Assembly (NCBI GenBank): GCA_021464415.1
Contig: CM038470.1
Coordinates: forward strand, 30,003,774 to 30,067,773
Source of the DNA: Lonicera japonica
Taxonomy: Eukaryota > Streptophyta > Magnoliopsida > Dipsacales > Caprifoliaceae
Length of the DNA stretch: 64,000 nt
Direction of reading: 5' to 3'
The first letter of the stretch is position 1. The number at the start of each line of letters is the position of its first letter. The notes beneath the pieces are model-generated. The model made no database searches. It saw only the letters and a list, made by a program, of their open reading frames with translations, and had not been told where the DNA came from. Below, piece after piece: positions 44,430 to 56,613 of the stretch. A program made the translations under genes and the position numbers.

Positions 44430-45876
44430 TTATAGTTTTTGTTATTTTCTTTATGCTAGTAGGTTTAGGTTTCCTATTCCTATTAGGTTTGTTATTCTCA
44501 TTGTATTGTATACCCCGTATAAATAAGGCCTCAAGTAATCATAAAATTCTCTTCTCTATTTTCAAGTTGGTATCAGAGGGATTCAATCCTCACAATCATC
44601 CATCAAACCCTAGCCTCATCCATACCAAATCATCCATGTTTTCTCAACAAAACTCACACAACCAAATCCCATACAAACCATAAAACATACTGCCATCACC
44701 AATAAAACCAGTGACCCACGATTTTAGAACCCTCGATTACAGAACCCACGCACAAAACTATCTACACAAATAGAAAACCACAGATTCTACTCCACACTGT
44801 CCTAAACCAGGAACTAACCACACCGCAGTGATCGTCTGCCCGAGACGATTACAACAACAAAAAAATCACCTCGAAAAAATAACTCACGCGCTTTCACACG
44901 CGGCCTTGGTAATACCCGTTTCGCCTCCTCCGTCACGTGCTTGAGGCCCTTAATTGCCGCTGACGCCGTTAGCCGTTACTGACGCCGTTTAACTGGACCA
45001 GTTCACTAAAAGCTTTTTTGATAGGTTTGGCTTGTTTCTGACTGGTTCTTAGAGTTTTTGACCCTCCTAATCTCAAATCCAGTGTTCATTTTTCTAGAAT
45101 CTGCCTCGATTTTTGAGAAATAGTTCACCGCAAGCTTTTTTGATCAGTTCAACAAGTTTTTAACCAGTTCTTGACCAGGTTTGACCGGTTCTTAAGGTTT
45201 TTTACCATCTTGATCTTAAATTCAGCCTCTATTTTTTCAGAAACTTCTTATATATTTTAGTTTTAATTATTATACTACAAAATGACTACTGAGCCGCCTG
45301 CAATTACTGAATCATCTAAGAGGGAATCCTCCCCAATCATCGTTAAGACTAAAAGTTTTACATTCAACATCGGGGTTACGTTGGATGAAACTAATTATGA
45401 TCTATAGTCTCAACTCATGGAGATGCATATTACGTAAAAAGGGAACTCCAGAATATGAAACATGGTATCCAGACAATCAAAGGGTGAAAAGATGGCTTCT
45501 GATGTCTATGAAACCAGAGATTATGAAGAGATATATTCGGGTTCCTACCGAACGAGAAATTTAGAAGTCTTTATCTAAAGCCTTTTATGATGGAGCTGAC
45601 GAGTTACAAGTTTTTACCTTGAATAAGAAGGCATTTACAGCTGAACAAAATTGCAAATCTCTCTCTGAGTATTATGGGGAACTAACAGCAATTTTCAGCG
45701 AATTAGATCATCACGATAAAGTGGTCATGGAAAGTCTAAATTATATCGAATCTTACAGAAAGTCAATTCGGCGTTTGTGGGTTCACATATTTCTGGTCGG
45801 GTTAGACAACAAACTTGAATAGATCCATGGTGAAATCTTACGGAAAGATCCTATTCCAGAATTAGAAGAAACATAT
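44430..45876 (+). pseudogene. 5' end of a Ty1/copia element: LTR end, primer site, gag fragment
   Basis: An LTR-like stretch ends near 44564 (TATA-like cgtataaataagg at about 44515, then ttttca). It is followed by ttggtatcagagg (44567), the tRNA-Met primer site of plant copia elements. After a 700-bp leader (gacgccgttt repeats) a gag starts at 45282 (MTTEPPAITESSKRESS). It runs on in shifting frames to 45876: MEIHIT, WLLMSMKPEIMKRYI, SLSKAFYDGADELQVFTLNKKAF, and SLSEYYGELTAIFSELDH (45619-45822), the UBN2-type gag core. The gypsy LTR at 45877 cuts it off; protease and pol are not in the window. The LTR's left edge is not defined. Confidence 0.75.
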
Positions 45877-46346
45877 TGATACGACCTACGGTGATATCGC
45901 ACGAAACTCGCAAACACAACGAACTGGCTGTGTGAATCTCGACACAGATACTCACCAAAACCGTAGCAAATTAAGAACCTGGATCGTTTTTACAATCAGA
46001 CTAGGGTGGAAAACGAAGACGCCATAACCGGGTGCGGAATACCGATTGATAAGTTGAATGAATGCCACGGACAAACCGATAAGTTCAAGTAGTTCGTGAA
46101 GAACCAAAGAGGATTAAATCACTCAATATTATTATGAATAAAGTCTTAGATAGTAAAATAAAACAATAAACCCCTTTTAAATAGGGAGAAGAAAACTTGG
46201 GCAACAAGAAACCAGTCCAACAAGGAATCTTCAAAACAAATCCTAATCAAATAAGAACTAGTCTTTAAAAGAAATAATAACAATAATAACTAAATAATAA
46301 ATAAAAATGTGTGGGCTTGACTCCACACTCTTGGGCCGCATAGACA
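45877..46346 (-). repeat. 3' LTR of the gypsy element
   Basis: On the minus strand it runs from TGTCTATGCGGCCC to GGTCGTATCA, about 470 bp, just after the pol stop. It has a ctatttaaaagg TATA-like motif near 46180. The opposite LTR is lost in the gap. Confidence 0.65.
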
Positions 46347-46384
46347 TGGTATTTTCACTCAAATTGGGCTTGAATAAGTGTAAT

Positions 46385-48747
46385 TTAGCCTCCATTTTGT
46401 GCTCCACATTTTTTCCCTCTAATGGGCTTGATTGTGCCTTCTTCTTGAGCCCAAATAGCTTGAATGAATCCATTAAGCTCTGCCTTTAACTTCTTAGCTC
46501 GCGACCTTATAGTTGGGCCTGTTAGAACTTGGATGGCCTTTGAATTGTCTTCATTTTGCACAACAGCCTTGCCTCCATCATTTCCCTCCTCTTGAAAAGG
46601 ATTTGCCCTCAAATCATCACTGGCATACGGACTTAAGTTAGCAACGTTAAAAGTAGTGTTAACGTTGTACTCTCTGGGTAGATCAAACTTATAAGCATTA
46701 TCGTTGACGCGCTCAAGAACTTGAAAATGTCCATCTCTTTTAGGAAGTAGCTTAGAACGACGTTGTTCCGAAAAGCGTTCTTTTCGCATGTGCAGCCATA
46801 CCCAATCTCCAGGTTCAAAAACCAGCTTCTGGCGTCCTTTATTTGCCTGCTTTGCATATTGCTCCGTCCTCCTTTCAATGTTGAGCCTTGCCTTCTCATG
46901 GATTTACTTAACAAACTCAGCCTTTTTCTTTCCATCAAGATTAGTATATTGAGAATAAGGTAATGGAGATAAATCTAATGGAGTTAAAGGATTAAATCCA
47001 TACACAATTTTAAAAGGTGAAAATTGAGTAGCAGAATGAACAGTGCGATTATAAGCAAACTCAACATGTGGTAAACATTCTTCCAATGTTTTAATGTTCT
47101 TTTTAATGATAGCCCTTAACAAAGTAGATAGAGTTCTATTCACAACCTCAATTTGACCATCAGACTGTGGGTGACAAGTAGTAGAAAATAATAACTTAGT
47201 CCCTAACTTACACCACAAGGTCTTCCAAAAGGAGCTTAAGAACTTAATATCTCTATCTGAAACAATGGTTCTAGGCATACCATGCAATATCACAATTTCT
47301 CTAAAGAACAAATCAATAACATGCGAAGCATCATCGGCTTTGTGACATGGAATAAAATGGGCAATTTTAGAAAATCTATCCACGAACACAAAAATCGAAT
47401 CTTTACCATTCTTAGACCTAGGTAAACCCAAAACAAAATTCATGGAAATATTTATCCAAGGTTCACTAGGAATATGTAATGGTGTATATAGGCCATACGG
47501 TTGCACAAGGGACTTTGCTTATCGATACGTGACACATCTTCCACAAATTTTCTCAACGTCTCTTTTCATATGTGGCCAAAAGAAGTGTTCTTGCAAAATA
47601 TCTAAGGTCTTAGCAATCTCGAAGTGCCCCATCAAACCTCCCCCATGGGCTTCCCTTACTAACAAGTCACGCATAGAGCAATTAGGCATACATAACTTAT
47701 TCTCACGAAATAAAAAACCATCATGCCTAAAGAACTTACCCAGTGCGTTTTTCTCACATGCTTTATACTTCTCACAAAAATCAACATCAATTGGATACAA
47801 TTCCTTTATATGCTCAAAACCAAGTAATTTAGCATAAAGGGTAGAGATTAACACATACTTTCGTGAAAGCACATCAGCAACAATATTTTTTTTACCTTGT
47901 TTTGTACCCTGAAATTATGACATATGGAAGTCTTAATGAACTCCATCCAGTGCGCATGCCTCTTATTTAGCTTATACTGGCTCCTCAAATGTTTCAAAGA
48001 CTCATGATTGGTGTGAATCACGAACTCCTTAGGCCAAAGGTAGTGTTGCCAAGTCTCTAATGCTCTAACTAATGCATACAATTCCTTGTCATACGTCGGA
48101 TAGTTCAAGGCTGCCCCACTCAATTTCTCCCTAAAATAAGCGATTGGTTTTCCTCCTTGCATAAGAACAACCCCTATTCCTAAACCCGATGCATCACACT
48201 CAAGCTCGAATGATTTAGTGAAATTTGGTAATGCAAGTACGGGCGCATGAGTCAACTTCTCCTTGATCAATTGGAATGCCTTCTCTTGTTCATCCCTCCA
48301 TTTGAATACCACGTTCTTCTTGATCACCTCGGTTAGCGGCGCTGCTATGGTACTAAAATCTTTCACAAACCGCCAGTAAAAGCTAGCAAGTCTATGAAAA
48401 CTTTGTACATTCCCCACAGTTGTAGGACTCGGCCACTCTTGTCTTGCACGTACTTTTTCCTCATCAACATGTATACCTTGTGCACTCACAACAAAACCAA
48501 GAAAGACAAGCTTATCGGTGCAAAAAGTGTACTTCTTCATTTTAGCAAATAACTTTTCTTTTCGAAGCACATCTAAAACTGATTTTAAATGCTCAACATG
48601 ATCATCTAAGGTTTTGCTATAAATCAAGATATCATCAAAGTAGACAACAACGAATCTGCCTATAAATGCACGCAAAACATGATTCATTAAACGCATGAAA
48701 GTACTCGGTGCAATAGTTAGACCAAAAGGCATCACTAACCACGTCAT
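46385..48747 (-). pseudogene. Ty3/gypsy pol: RT, RNase H, integrase, broken and cut by gap
   Basis: Minus strand. RT C-terminal half starts at the gap edge with [16 protein letters not shown] and has the active site [11 protein letters not shown]. RNase H follows ([35 protein letters not shown]). Integrase: HHCC region EAHGGGLMGHF...CGRCVTY (47872-47519), core [40 protein letters not shown] (47506-46904). A GPY/F-like C-terminus follows (DGHFQVLERVNDNAYKFDLP). Frames change near 47900 and 46900 and a stop lies at about 47517. No chromodomain is evident. Gag, protease and the RT N-terminus are missing beyond the gap. Confidence 0.92.
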
Positions 48748-48748
48748 A

Positions 48749-48848
48749 NNNNNNNNNNNNNNNNNNNNNNNNNNNNNNNNNNNNNNNNNNNNNNNNNNNN
48801 NNNNNNNNNNNNNNNNNNNNNNNNNNNNNNNNNNNNNNNNNNNNNNNN
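48749..48848. other. Assembly gap of 100 N
   Basis: Exactly 100 N, a conventional placeholder of unknown true length. It separates gypsy RT from duplication copy B. Confidence 0.99.
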
Positions 48849-50039
48849 CTCGCTCTGGAATTTGGGGCCCTTAGATTGGTGGAGTTTGTTTTATCATGGC
48901 TGTAACTTTTCAAACAAGTGCCTTTGGAATCCGTTGGTTAATGGCGATGATAGTTCTAATGAAAAACGTACTTGTAACCATTCCCAAGAACCCCGCCTTT
49001 CTTATAAATATCTTTTAACTTACTTTCTATTGTTTCAAATTTCGATCTATTTAAGAGAGTACAAACATTGTTTGGTTTGACAGGGCACAGAGTTGTAGTG
49101 CTTTTTCGATGTGCGAAAAGATCATTTTATCCTCAGAGATAGAATGTTCACACAAACCTTGAAGCACCGTGAGGGGATGCATCTGTCTTTAGGAAAGAGT
49201 ACTGTGAAACACTAGACTTGATCTATCTTTCATTTCGTATTCTTTGACTTCACTCTCGAAGTGTAAGGATTTTTTTTTTTTTGTCTATGTATTTAAATAT
49301 TTTGTATGTTACTCGTTAAGTCATTTCACATGGAAACACAAAAGCAAACACTTTCCTGAATAGCTCCCTATAGTTTCTGGGCATTTTATTTTCTGATTGA
49401 TGTGGATTTGGTTGTAATGTTTAGGTGCACAAAAACTATTACGAGAAGGAAAATCATTTTGAACTGTTAAAAGCAATGGCGGACCAAAACTGGCACTAAT
49501 TACGGATAAAGTAAAAGTTTGGCACTGCTTAAAACCACATCAAATTTTGGTCAAAAACTGTCAAGCCAAATTTTTTCAATAGCAAGTGTAATATCAAAAT
49601 CACTCATCAATTTCTACTTCCCATACTCTAGGGCATATCATGTGGTTAAAATATTTAACCATAACTTCTAAAGTACTTTTTTCGGCTGAATAACAACATA
49701 TCTCTTGTTTACATGACGTTCAATAGTGTCAATCTCATTCTTAGGGACACAACCAGGAAATAATTATAGATAGACTTTTTTTTTTGAAAGGTCTCTATAG
49801 ATACAAAAATTGGTGTCAATTAGATATATACAATGTATTAAGTAACTTTAGACATAGCATAGAGAGGTTATTCATAAACAAACCATCGGAGAAAGCCTTA
49901 ATAATATTGCTAGAATTGTACTAGAGTTTGTGGGTTTGGACGACCCACTTATATTTATAAACAAATAATTAAGCGGTTTTTATATTGGTTTTGTAAGTAA
50001 TACATAAACCTCTTGTGCTGTTGGGGGGACCATTAAGAC

Positions 50040-50101
50040 ACTTGCCTCATTTTTTTTTTCCCCTAATAATGTTGGCGCATTTTGGATATTGGCAGGGGCC
50101 A

Positions 50102-50136
<35 letters not shown>

Positions 50137-50460
50137 AAAAAAACCGCAGTTTTGTTCTTGCTCATTCTCAAATCTCAACATCACTCCCCATTTGATCAGT
50201 CCCCGGGCTGAATTGTTCCCAACAAATCACAATTTTCTTAGGCAAAGAACCAAACTTTTTGTTGCTCAGCTGTTGAAGATTTGCTCGACATTTCTCAAAT
50301 TTTCCTATAACCTCATCTCCACCATTACTATCCACATGAAGAGATACATTCCAATTGTCTTCTATAATTTTACCACGCTATTCACTTTTAGACCACCACA
50401 CATTTCTCACTTTCCTCCCGAGACATGAAATTTGCTGCAAGCAATTTCTAACTCTTTGCT
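50040..50460 (-). pseudogene. LINE ORF2-like fragment (copy B)
   Basis: Counterpart of 26890-27280: GKFEKCRANLQQLSNKKFGSLPKK on the minus strand. A 31-nt poly-C run replaces a short stretch at its end. Confidence 0.33.
50104..50134 (+). repeat. Poly-C run of 31 nt
   Basis: Follows ccatg where copy A has catgcccctcttactaaacc (26939-26958). Either a true slippage expansion or a sequencing/assembly artefact. Confidence 0.9.
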
Positions 50461-51091
50461 GTAGTCCATAACATAAAAGGAAATTAAAAAGGTAGTCTAT
50501 CAATTGCTCTGAATGCGTAACTCGTCAATTTCAATTCACTTTCACAAAATAGTAAGGCATTATGCATCATAATTGGGTTCCCAATCAATAGCAATTCAAA
50601 CTAGCTATCAATTGAATTCATGCATGCATTTAAATTAGAAGCCTAAATATCGTAACAAAGGCATTTATTAAGTTCCATTACAATTGGTTGGGATAAGAAC
50701 TACTGCTCCATATTTTGGGTTCTTAATATGATTTATGGTCCTCCCAATACCATCAGTATTTGCCATCAGCCCACAGTTTTTATAAGCAAATTGCTATAGT
50801 TACCGCAAGTTTGATTTAGTAACAGCATACAGGGAAAAATGGAATTTTTATTGAGACACCACCTTTTTGTAATTTGACTCTGCGAACTGTTGTCCAAATG
50901 TAATAAAAAACAATATTATGTAGTCGACAGGTTCCCAAATACTATCTAAACATCAACAAGAATTATATCTATTTTTTTTTTTCTTCATGTGGTTGCCAAG
51001 GGTCCCTCAAAGTGTAAAATGATGGTATCATGGTTAAAATGTAGTATTGCATGCGGTGGCGAAGAGTAGACTATGTTTTGCCCTTAGAAAT

Positions 51092-51310
51092 TATTAGAAA
51101 GTATACATCATTGCATACATGACTCCATCTAGATGTTCAAGAACATCTAGATGGTCAAGATAATACAAACACAAATGTCAATTGTTCACATGTATCTTGT
51201 TGTATCTTGTTGACAATGTATACTCTTCTCATCCCTATATAAAGGGATTATACAAATGAACATATACAACAATCAATTCTCTCATCTCTCCTTCTCTGTA
51301 TTCGTCAACA
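51092..51310 (+). repeat. 5' LTR of the copia in copy B
   Basis: 219 bp. Contains an inverted repeat ccatctagatgttc-aagaacatctagatgg (perfect 14-bp arms, no loop) and a TATA box ctatataaagg at about 51234. The leader from 51323 to 51915 has repeated cacgtcagc motifs and no gene. Confidence 0.95.
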
Positions 51311-51915
51311 TGGTATCAGAGGAAATGTTGACACATTAAAAACAGCCAAACATCCCCACAGAACCCACACCATCTCAAAAATTTTACAACCAGAAAATTC
51401 AAAAGCATCGTTCATCCATTCAAGACATCAAAACACACCAAACATCATACCATACTCATCTACAAAACAATACGATCCAAACCGCGTTCGAATTACCTAA
51501 TTTGGATAAGCCACGCGCCCACACGCGCCACTTTAAGAAAGCAGCTTCAGGCGCGTGAGGCTCACGCGCAACCCAGTGAAGAAGATGACCACGTGTTGTC
51601 CACGTCAGCCCTAACTACCACGTCAGCGCCACGTGTCCGCCACGTCAGCGCCACGTCAGCAACACATCATCACCGTTTATTTTAACGGAATATTCCTGAC
51701 GCCGTTAATTGATAACGGAATATTCTTAACGCCGTCAGATTTATTTGCAAATTGACCCCAGAAGTTTCTGGTATTTCTATTTTAACCCCTGAACTTTCTG
51801 AAAGTTACATTTTGGCCCCCGAAACTTCTTCCTACCATTTTTCAACCCTCTGAACACAACCACGAGCTCAAAAATTTCATATTTTATCTAGATTATTGAA
51901 TATTTCATTCCTCGA

Positions 51916-52416
51916 ATGGCTAACGACCCCACAACCATGACCGGTTACCACTCCAATTGGCAAAATTCAAAGAAACGATCCGACTCTGGTAATCGGCTCA
52001 ATGACTCTCAGTATTCCACTTTCAGATACCCGCCATGCTCCGTCTGTGGACTCACAGGACACTCGAAAAAAGGTTGCTATAAAATCATTGGATATCCGCA
52101 TTGGTGGAAGGATTCTCGCAATCGCAGAACAGGTCAGACCATAGCAGGTGATAACACACATGCCTTAGGCTTACTCACCACCACAGGTACATCAGGTACA
52201 GCTTTACATTCTGTCTCTGTTTTGAATAATACATGGGTAATTGATTCTGGTGCGACTGATCATATGACATCTAATTCAAAAACAGTTACTCCTTTAACCC
52301 CATCATCTCAGACTTTTGTTTCCACCGCTAATGGTTCCCCAGTCCCTGTCGTAGGAAAATGATCAATCAATCTATCCGATAATCTGAACCTAACCTCCGT
52401 TTTAGTAGTACCATCC
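51916..52416 (+). pseudogene. Copia gag remnant plus protease
   Basis: Starts MANDPTTMTGYHSNW at 51916 and goes almost directly to the zinc knuckle CSVCGLTGHSKKGC (CX2CX4HX4C, about 51 residues in), so the 200-250 residue gag core is deleted. The protease active site WVIDSGATDHM follows at about 52232. A TGA at 52363 ends the frame. The protein-like reading goes on ([17 protein letters not shown]) into the next frame piece. Confidence 0.88.
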
Positions 52417-54336
52417 TTGGATTATAATCTATTGTTTGTTTCTCAAATAACTAATGCCCTACACTGTGTTGTCATCTTTTGGCCTTCTCATTGTGTTTTT
52501 AAGGATATTCAGACGAAGAAGACGATTGGTTATGGTATTAGGCGCGAAAAATTATACTATCTGGACCTGGAGTTCACAAGCACAGATCGCTTACACAAAG
52601 CCTTAAACACTAGTACCTCTGAAAAGAAAATTACAGATGAACTTTGGTTATGGCATCGTCGATTAGGACACGCATCGTTTGGTTACTTAAAGAAACTGTT
52701 TCCCCGTTTAGTTCATAAAGTTGATTCTTCTGGTTTTCACTATGAGATTTGTGAATTGGCTAAAAGTCATCGTACTTCATTTAAACCTTCATTGACTAAA
52801 AGTTCAGTTCTATTTTTGATTATTCATTCTGATGTATGGTGTCCGTCTCACATTGCTTCTTTAGGTGGTATACGATGGTTTGTAACATTTATTGATGATT
52901 GTACTCGAATGACGTGGGTTTGTCCCATGAAATCCAAAGGTGAAGTTAGTGGTTTGTTTCAGAGATTTCATAAACAGATTAGTACACAATATAATGCTAC
53001 TATTCAAGTTCTACGAAGTGATAATAGTGGAGAATATATGAGTACTGAGTTACAGGCATACTTCAAATTTCATGGGATCATTCACCAGACTACATGCCCT
53101 TATACTCCTCAACAGAATGAGGTTGCCGAACGCAAAAATCGTCATTTATTGGAAATAGTTCGGGCATCACTAATTGGCGCAAAAACACCAATCTCGTATT
53201 GGGGTGAAGCACTCTCCTCAGCTGTCTATTTAGTAAACCGCATCCCCTCAGCTGTTCTTGATTTTCAAACACCATTCGAAGTCTTATCTAAGTGTGTCTC
53301 GGCTCCTACCGTATCAAATCTTCCTCCCCGGGTGTTTGGATGTGTTACATTTGTCCACTTACTAAAGGAACAGCGGAACAAGCTTGAACCTCGCGCTCTT
53401 AAATGCGTCTTTGTAGGGTACGCATTTTCTCAGAAGGGGTATCGGTGTTATCATCCTTCCACACAAAAACTGTATGTCACCATGGATGTGACATTTCATG
53501 AAGAAACTATGTACTTTCACCAAACTGAACTTCAGGGGGAGCATTATAAGGAAGTTCAGTTATTTGAAAATATCAATGAGGAAGAGATAAGCTCAATAGA
53601 GGTAGTTCCAACGTTGACTTCAAGTTCACCACCGGCAACAGAGACAGCCGAAATTCCGTCATCCCCTGATATGGAAACAATAGAAACCTTTCCGAGTGAA
53701 GTTGTGCCGTCTCCATCTCCATCTCCATCTCCGCCTAATGCAAACAACCAATTGTTCACTTCAAATATTCCTGAAACTGAGGCATCCCAGGTATCATCTT
53801 CTTCTATTCCTATAAAGCAACTTCCTAACCGAGTAAATAGAGGTGTACCTAAACCCACATATGACCCAGACTTTACCAGTAAAGCCAAGTATCCTATGAG
53901 TAATTATGTGTCGTATGATCGGTTAACTTCATCGAACAAATCTTTTGTAAATCAATTATCCTCTGTATCTATTCCTAACAGTGTGCAGGAAGCCTTATGT
54001 AATCCTAAGTGGAAGTCAGCAATGGATGAGGAGATGAAGTCCTTGTTGAAAAACGACACATGGGAATTGACCGAATTACCAGCAGAAAAAAGGAAGGTGG
54101 GTTGCAAGTGGGTCTACACTGTGAAATTTAAATCAGATGGAACAATCGAAAGATTCAAAGCGAGGCTGGTTGCAAAAGGCTACACACAGACACATGGAAT
54201 TGATTATTTAGAGACATTTGCGCCTGTGGCAAAGATCAATACTGTGCGGGTGTTACTCTCATTAACTACAAACTTGGGCTGGCCTCTACAACAGTTCGAT
54301 GTAAAAAATGCCTTCTTACATGGGGAGTTAAAGAAT
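52417..54336 (+). pseudogene. Copia integrase and N-terminal half of RT
   Basis: A single 640-residue frame. Integrase zinc region: [17 protein letters not shown] then [11 protein letters not shown], where the first Cys of the C-x2-C pair is Tyr. Integrase core: [30 protein letters not shown] and [11 protein letters not shown] give the D, D, E residues. A Ser/Pro-rich spacer follows (about 53590-53760). RT begins at [40 protein letters not shown] and [15 protein letters not shown], where it is cut by the inverted insert at about 54337. The closest described families are RE1-like elements. Confidence 0.92.
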
Positions 54337-54786
54337 GAGAGATAAGAGAATTGATTGTTGTATATGTTCATTTGTACAATCCCTTTATATAGGGATGAGA
54401 AGAGTATACATTGTCAACAAGAAACAACAAGATACATGTGAACAATTGACATTTGTGTTTGTATTATCTTGACCATCTAGATGTTCTTGAACATCTAGAT
54501 GGAGTGATGTATGCAATGATGTATACTTTCTAATACTCCCTCTCAAGTTGGCACACATATATCAAACATGCCCAACTTGCTAATCAGCTTGGTGAATACT
54601 TTCCGTGTCACGGCTTTTGTGAGTATGTCAGCTAACTGATCTTCAGAGCGTACATGAGGAACAGTAATCACTTTATCTTCTAACTTCTCTTTAATGAAGA
54701 ACCTATCCACTTCAACATGCTTTGTTCTATCATGTTGAACTGGATTGTGTGCGATGTCACATGCTGCCTTATTGTCACAATATAGC
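54337..54786 (-). repeat. Inverted copy of the copia's own 3' end inside its RT
   Basis: This 450-bp piece is the reverse complement of about 55615-56066: end of RNase H (YCDNKAACDIAHNP on the minus strand), stop, purine tract and most of the LTR. Only a few bases differ (for example acaataagg against acaacaagg). It replaces roughly 100 bp of RT coding sequence between GELKNE and AWFGRF. Confidence 0.93.
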
Positions 54787-55858
54787 CTGGTTTGGGAGAT
54801 TCGCGAGATCGATGCGAAAATTTGGGTACAGTCAGAGTTATTCTGATCATACCTTATTTTTTAAGAAAAGTCATGAGAAGATTACGGCACTTATCGTCTA
54901 TGTAGACGATATGGTGCTCACAGGAAACAACCCTCAAGAACAACAGGCTTTGAAAAAGCTCTTATCTCAGGAGTTTGAAATGAAAGATCTTGGAAACTTG
55001 AAATATTTTCTGGGAATCGAGGTGTCTAGATCATCAAAGGGCATTTTCCTTTCTCAGAGAAAATACGCCCTAGATTTACTAAGTGAAACCGGAATGTCCG
55101 CTTGCCAACCGTCAGAGACTCCAATGGAGGAAGGATTGAAGTTAGAAGTCGAACCAGATCAAGTGCCTGTCAATAAAGGACGCTATCAGCGATTAGTGGG
55201 AAGATTGATGTATCTAGCACATACAAGGCCTGATATATCATATGCATTGAGCATTGTCAGTCAATTCCTACATAATCCAGGGGAAAAACATATGCAGGCA
55301 GTTATGAGAATTATTAGTTATCTCAAAACAGCTCCTGGAAAGGGAATCCTGTTCCAAAAAAATAAGGATTTTCTGAAGGTTGAAGGATACACTGATGCTG
55401 ATTGGGCAGGAAATATATGTGATAGAAGGTCTACATCAGGGTATTTTACATTTGTAGGAGGAAACTTGGTCACTTGGAGGAGTAAGAAGCAAAATGTAGT
55501 ATCCCGATCAAGTGCAGAAGCAGAATATCGAGGAATGGCAGCCGGTATTCAAGAATTATTGTGGTTGAAACTGCTACTGACAGATCTCGGTTTTCTTCTG
55601 AAAGAACCTATGGTGCTATATTGTGACAACAAGGCAGCATGTGACATCGCACACAATCCAGTTCAACATGATAGAACAAAGCATGTTGAAGTGGATAGGT
55701 TCTTCATTAAAGAGAAGTTAGAAGATAAAGTGATTAATGTTCCTCATGTACGCTCTGAAGATCAGTTAGCTGACATACTCACAAAAGCCGTAACACGGAA
55801 AGTATTCACCAAGCTGATTAGCAAGTTGGGCATGTTTGATATATGTGTGCCAACTTGA
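54787..55858 (+). pseudogene. Copia RT C-terminal half and RNase H
   Basis: Resumes at AWFGRFARSMRKFGYSQS and has the intact RT active site LIVYVDDMVLTGN (about 54890). RKYALDLLSETGMSACQPSETPM and PDISYALSIVSQFLHNP follow. RNase H has EGYTDADWAGN, SSAEAEYRG, YCDNKAACDIA and HDRTKHVEVDRFFIKEKL, ending ADILTKAVTRKVF...CVPT. The apparent ATG at 54722 is in the inverted insert, so no native start exists. The domain is otherwise undamaged. Confidence 0.92.
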
Positions 55859-55865
55859 GGGGGAG

Positions 55866-56084
55866 TATTAGAAAGTATATATCATTGCATACATCACTCC
55901 ATCTAGATGTTCAAGAACATCTAGATGGTCAAGATAATACAAACACAAATGTCAATTGTTCACATTTATCTTGTTGTATCTTGTTGACAATGTATACTCT
56001 TCTCATCCCTATATAAAGGGATTGTACAAATGAACATATACAACAATCAATTCTCTCATCTCTCCTTCTCTGTATTCGTCAACA
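55866..56084 (+). repeat. 3' LTR of the copia in copy B
   Basis: 219 bp, matching the 5' LTR except about 4 positions. Directly followed by GAAAT. Confidence 0.95.
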
Positions 56085-56613
56085 GAAATCACCCAGAAAC
56101 AGAGAGAGCCAGGAATTTTTTTTAGGTAGGATACTTGAACAAATAAGTAGAGTAAGTGAAATCCTCGAGACAATTTACACAAAATGAAGACAAAAATTAA
56201 AAATGCAGAGTAGAAGAATACCCGACAGTAGTGAGAAAGCGGGTCTCCTCTGATATTAGAAGATCGAGATGAAGAACCATCCGGTAAAAAGTGAGAAAGG
56301 AGATAGCGGTAGGTGAATCGTTTATTTAAGCGAGCACTTCGTCAAAATTCGCGGAAAGACTTTAATCAACTTGAAAAAGCAGACAGCATTAGTTTAAGTA
56401 AGATGTTAAACTCTCTCTTTCCCAAATCAAAGAGTATTATTTCGCACTGTGTTCTTGAAGGCTCGAGTTTGAAGAGACTGAAAGGACAAAATTGCAACTT
56501 AAAAGGCAACCAAACCAAATAGAGAAAGAATTCAGAATTTCGGACGAATCAGGGACGGTTTGCTAAATCCATCCTTGAATACTCTTTAGGAGGATAAAAA
56601 AGTAAATTGCATA

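Larger units (their letters stand above)
51092..56084 (+). mobile_element. Ty1/copia retrotransposon with rearranged interior
   Basis: Two 219-bp LTRs (51092-51310 and 55866-56084) differ at about 4 sites. The target duplication GAAAT lies at 51087-51091 and 56085-56089. The primer site tggtatcagagg starts at 51311 and a purine tract (gagggggag) ends at 55865. Copy A at 27905 shows the empty site (cccttag-taaccaccc). The LTRs start TATTAG and end CAACA, so the termini are TA...CA rather than TG...CA in both copies. Gag is mostly deleted and the RT is interrupted by an inverted copy of the element's own 3' end, so it is non-autonomous. Confidence 0.95.

Noticed and set aside
48635..48913. Minus-strand frame running across the N gap
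   Set aside because: It includes undetermined residues and joins sequence that may not be contiguous.
54722..54790. ATG at 54722 as start of a separate 378-residue RT/RNase H gene
   Set aside because: The first 20 residues come from the inverted 3'-end insert; the true RT frame begins upstream of the rearrangement.
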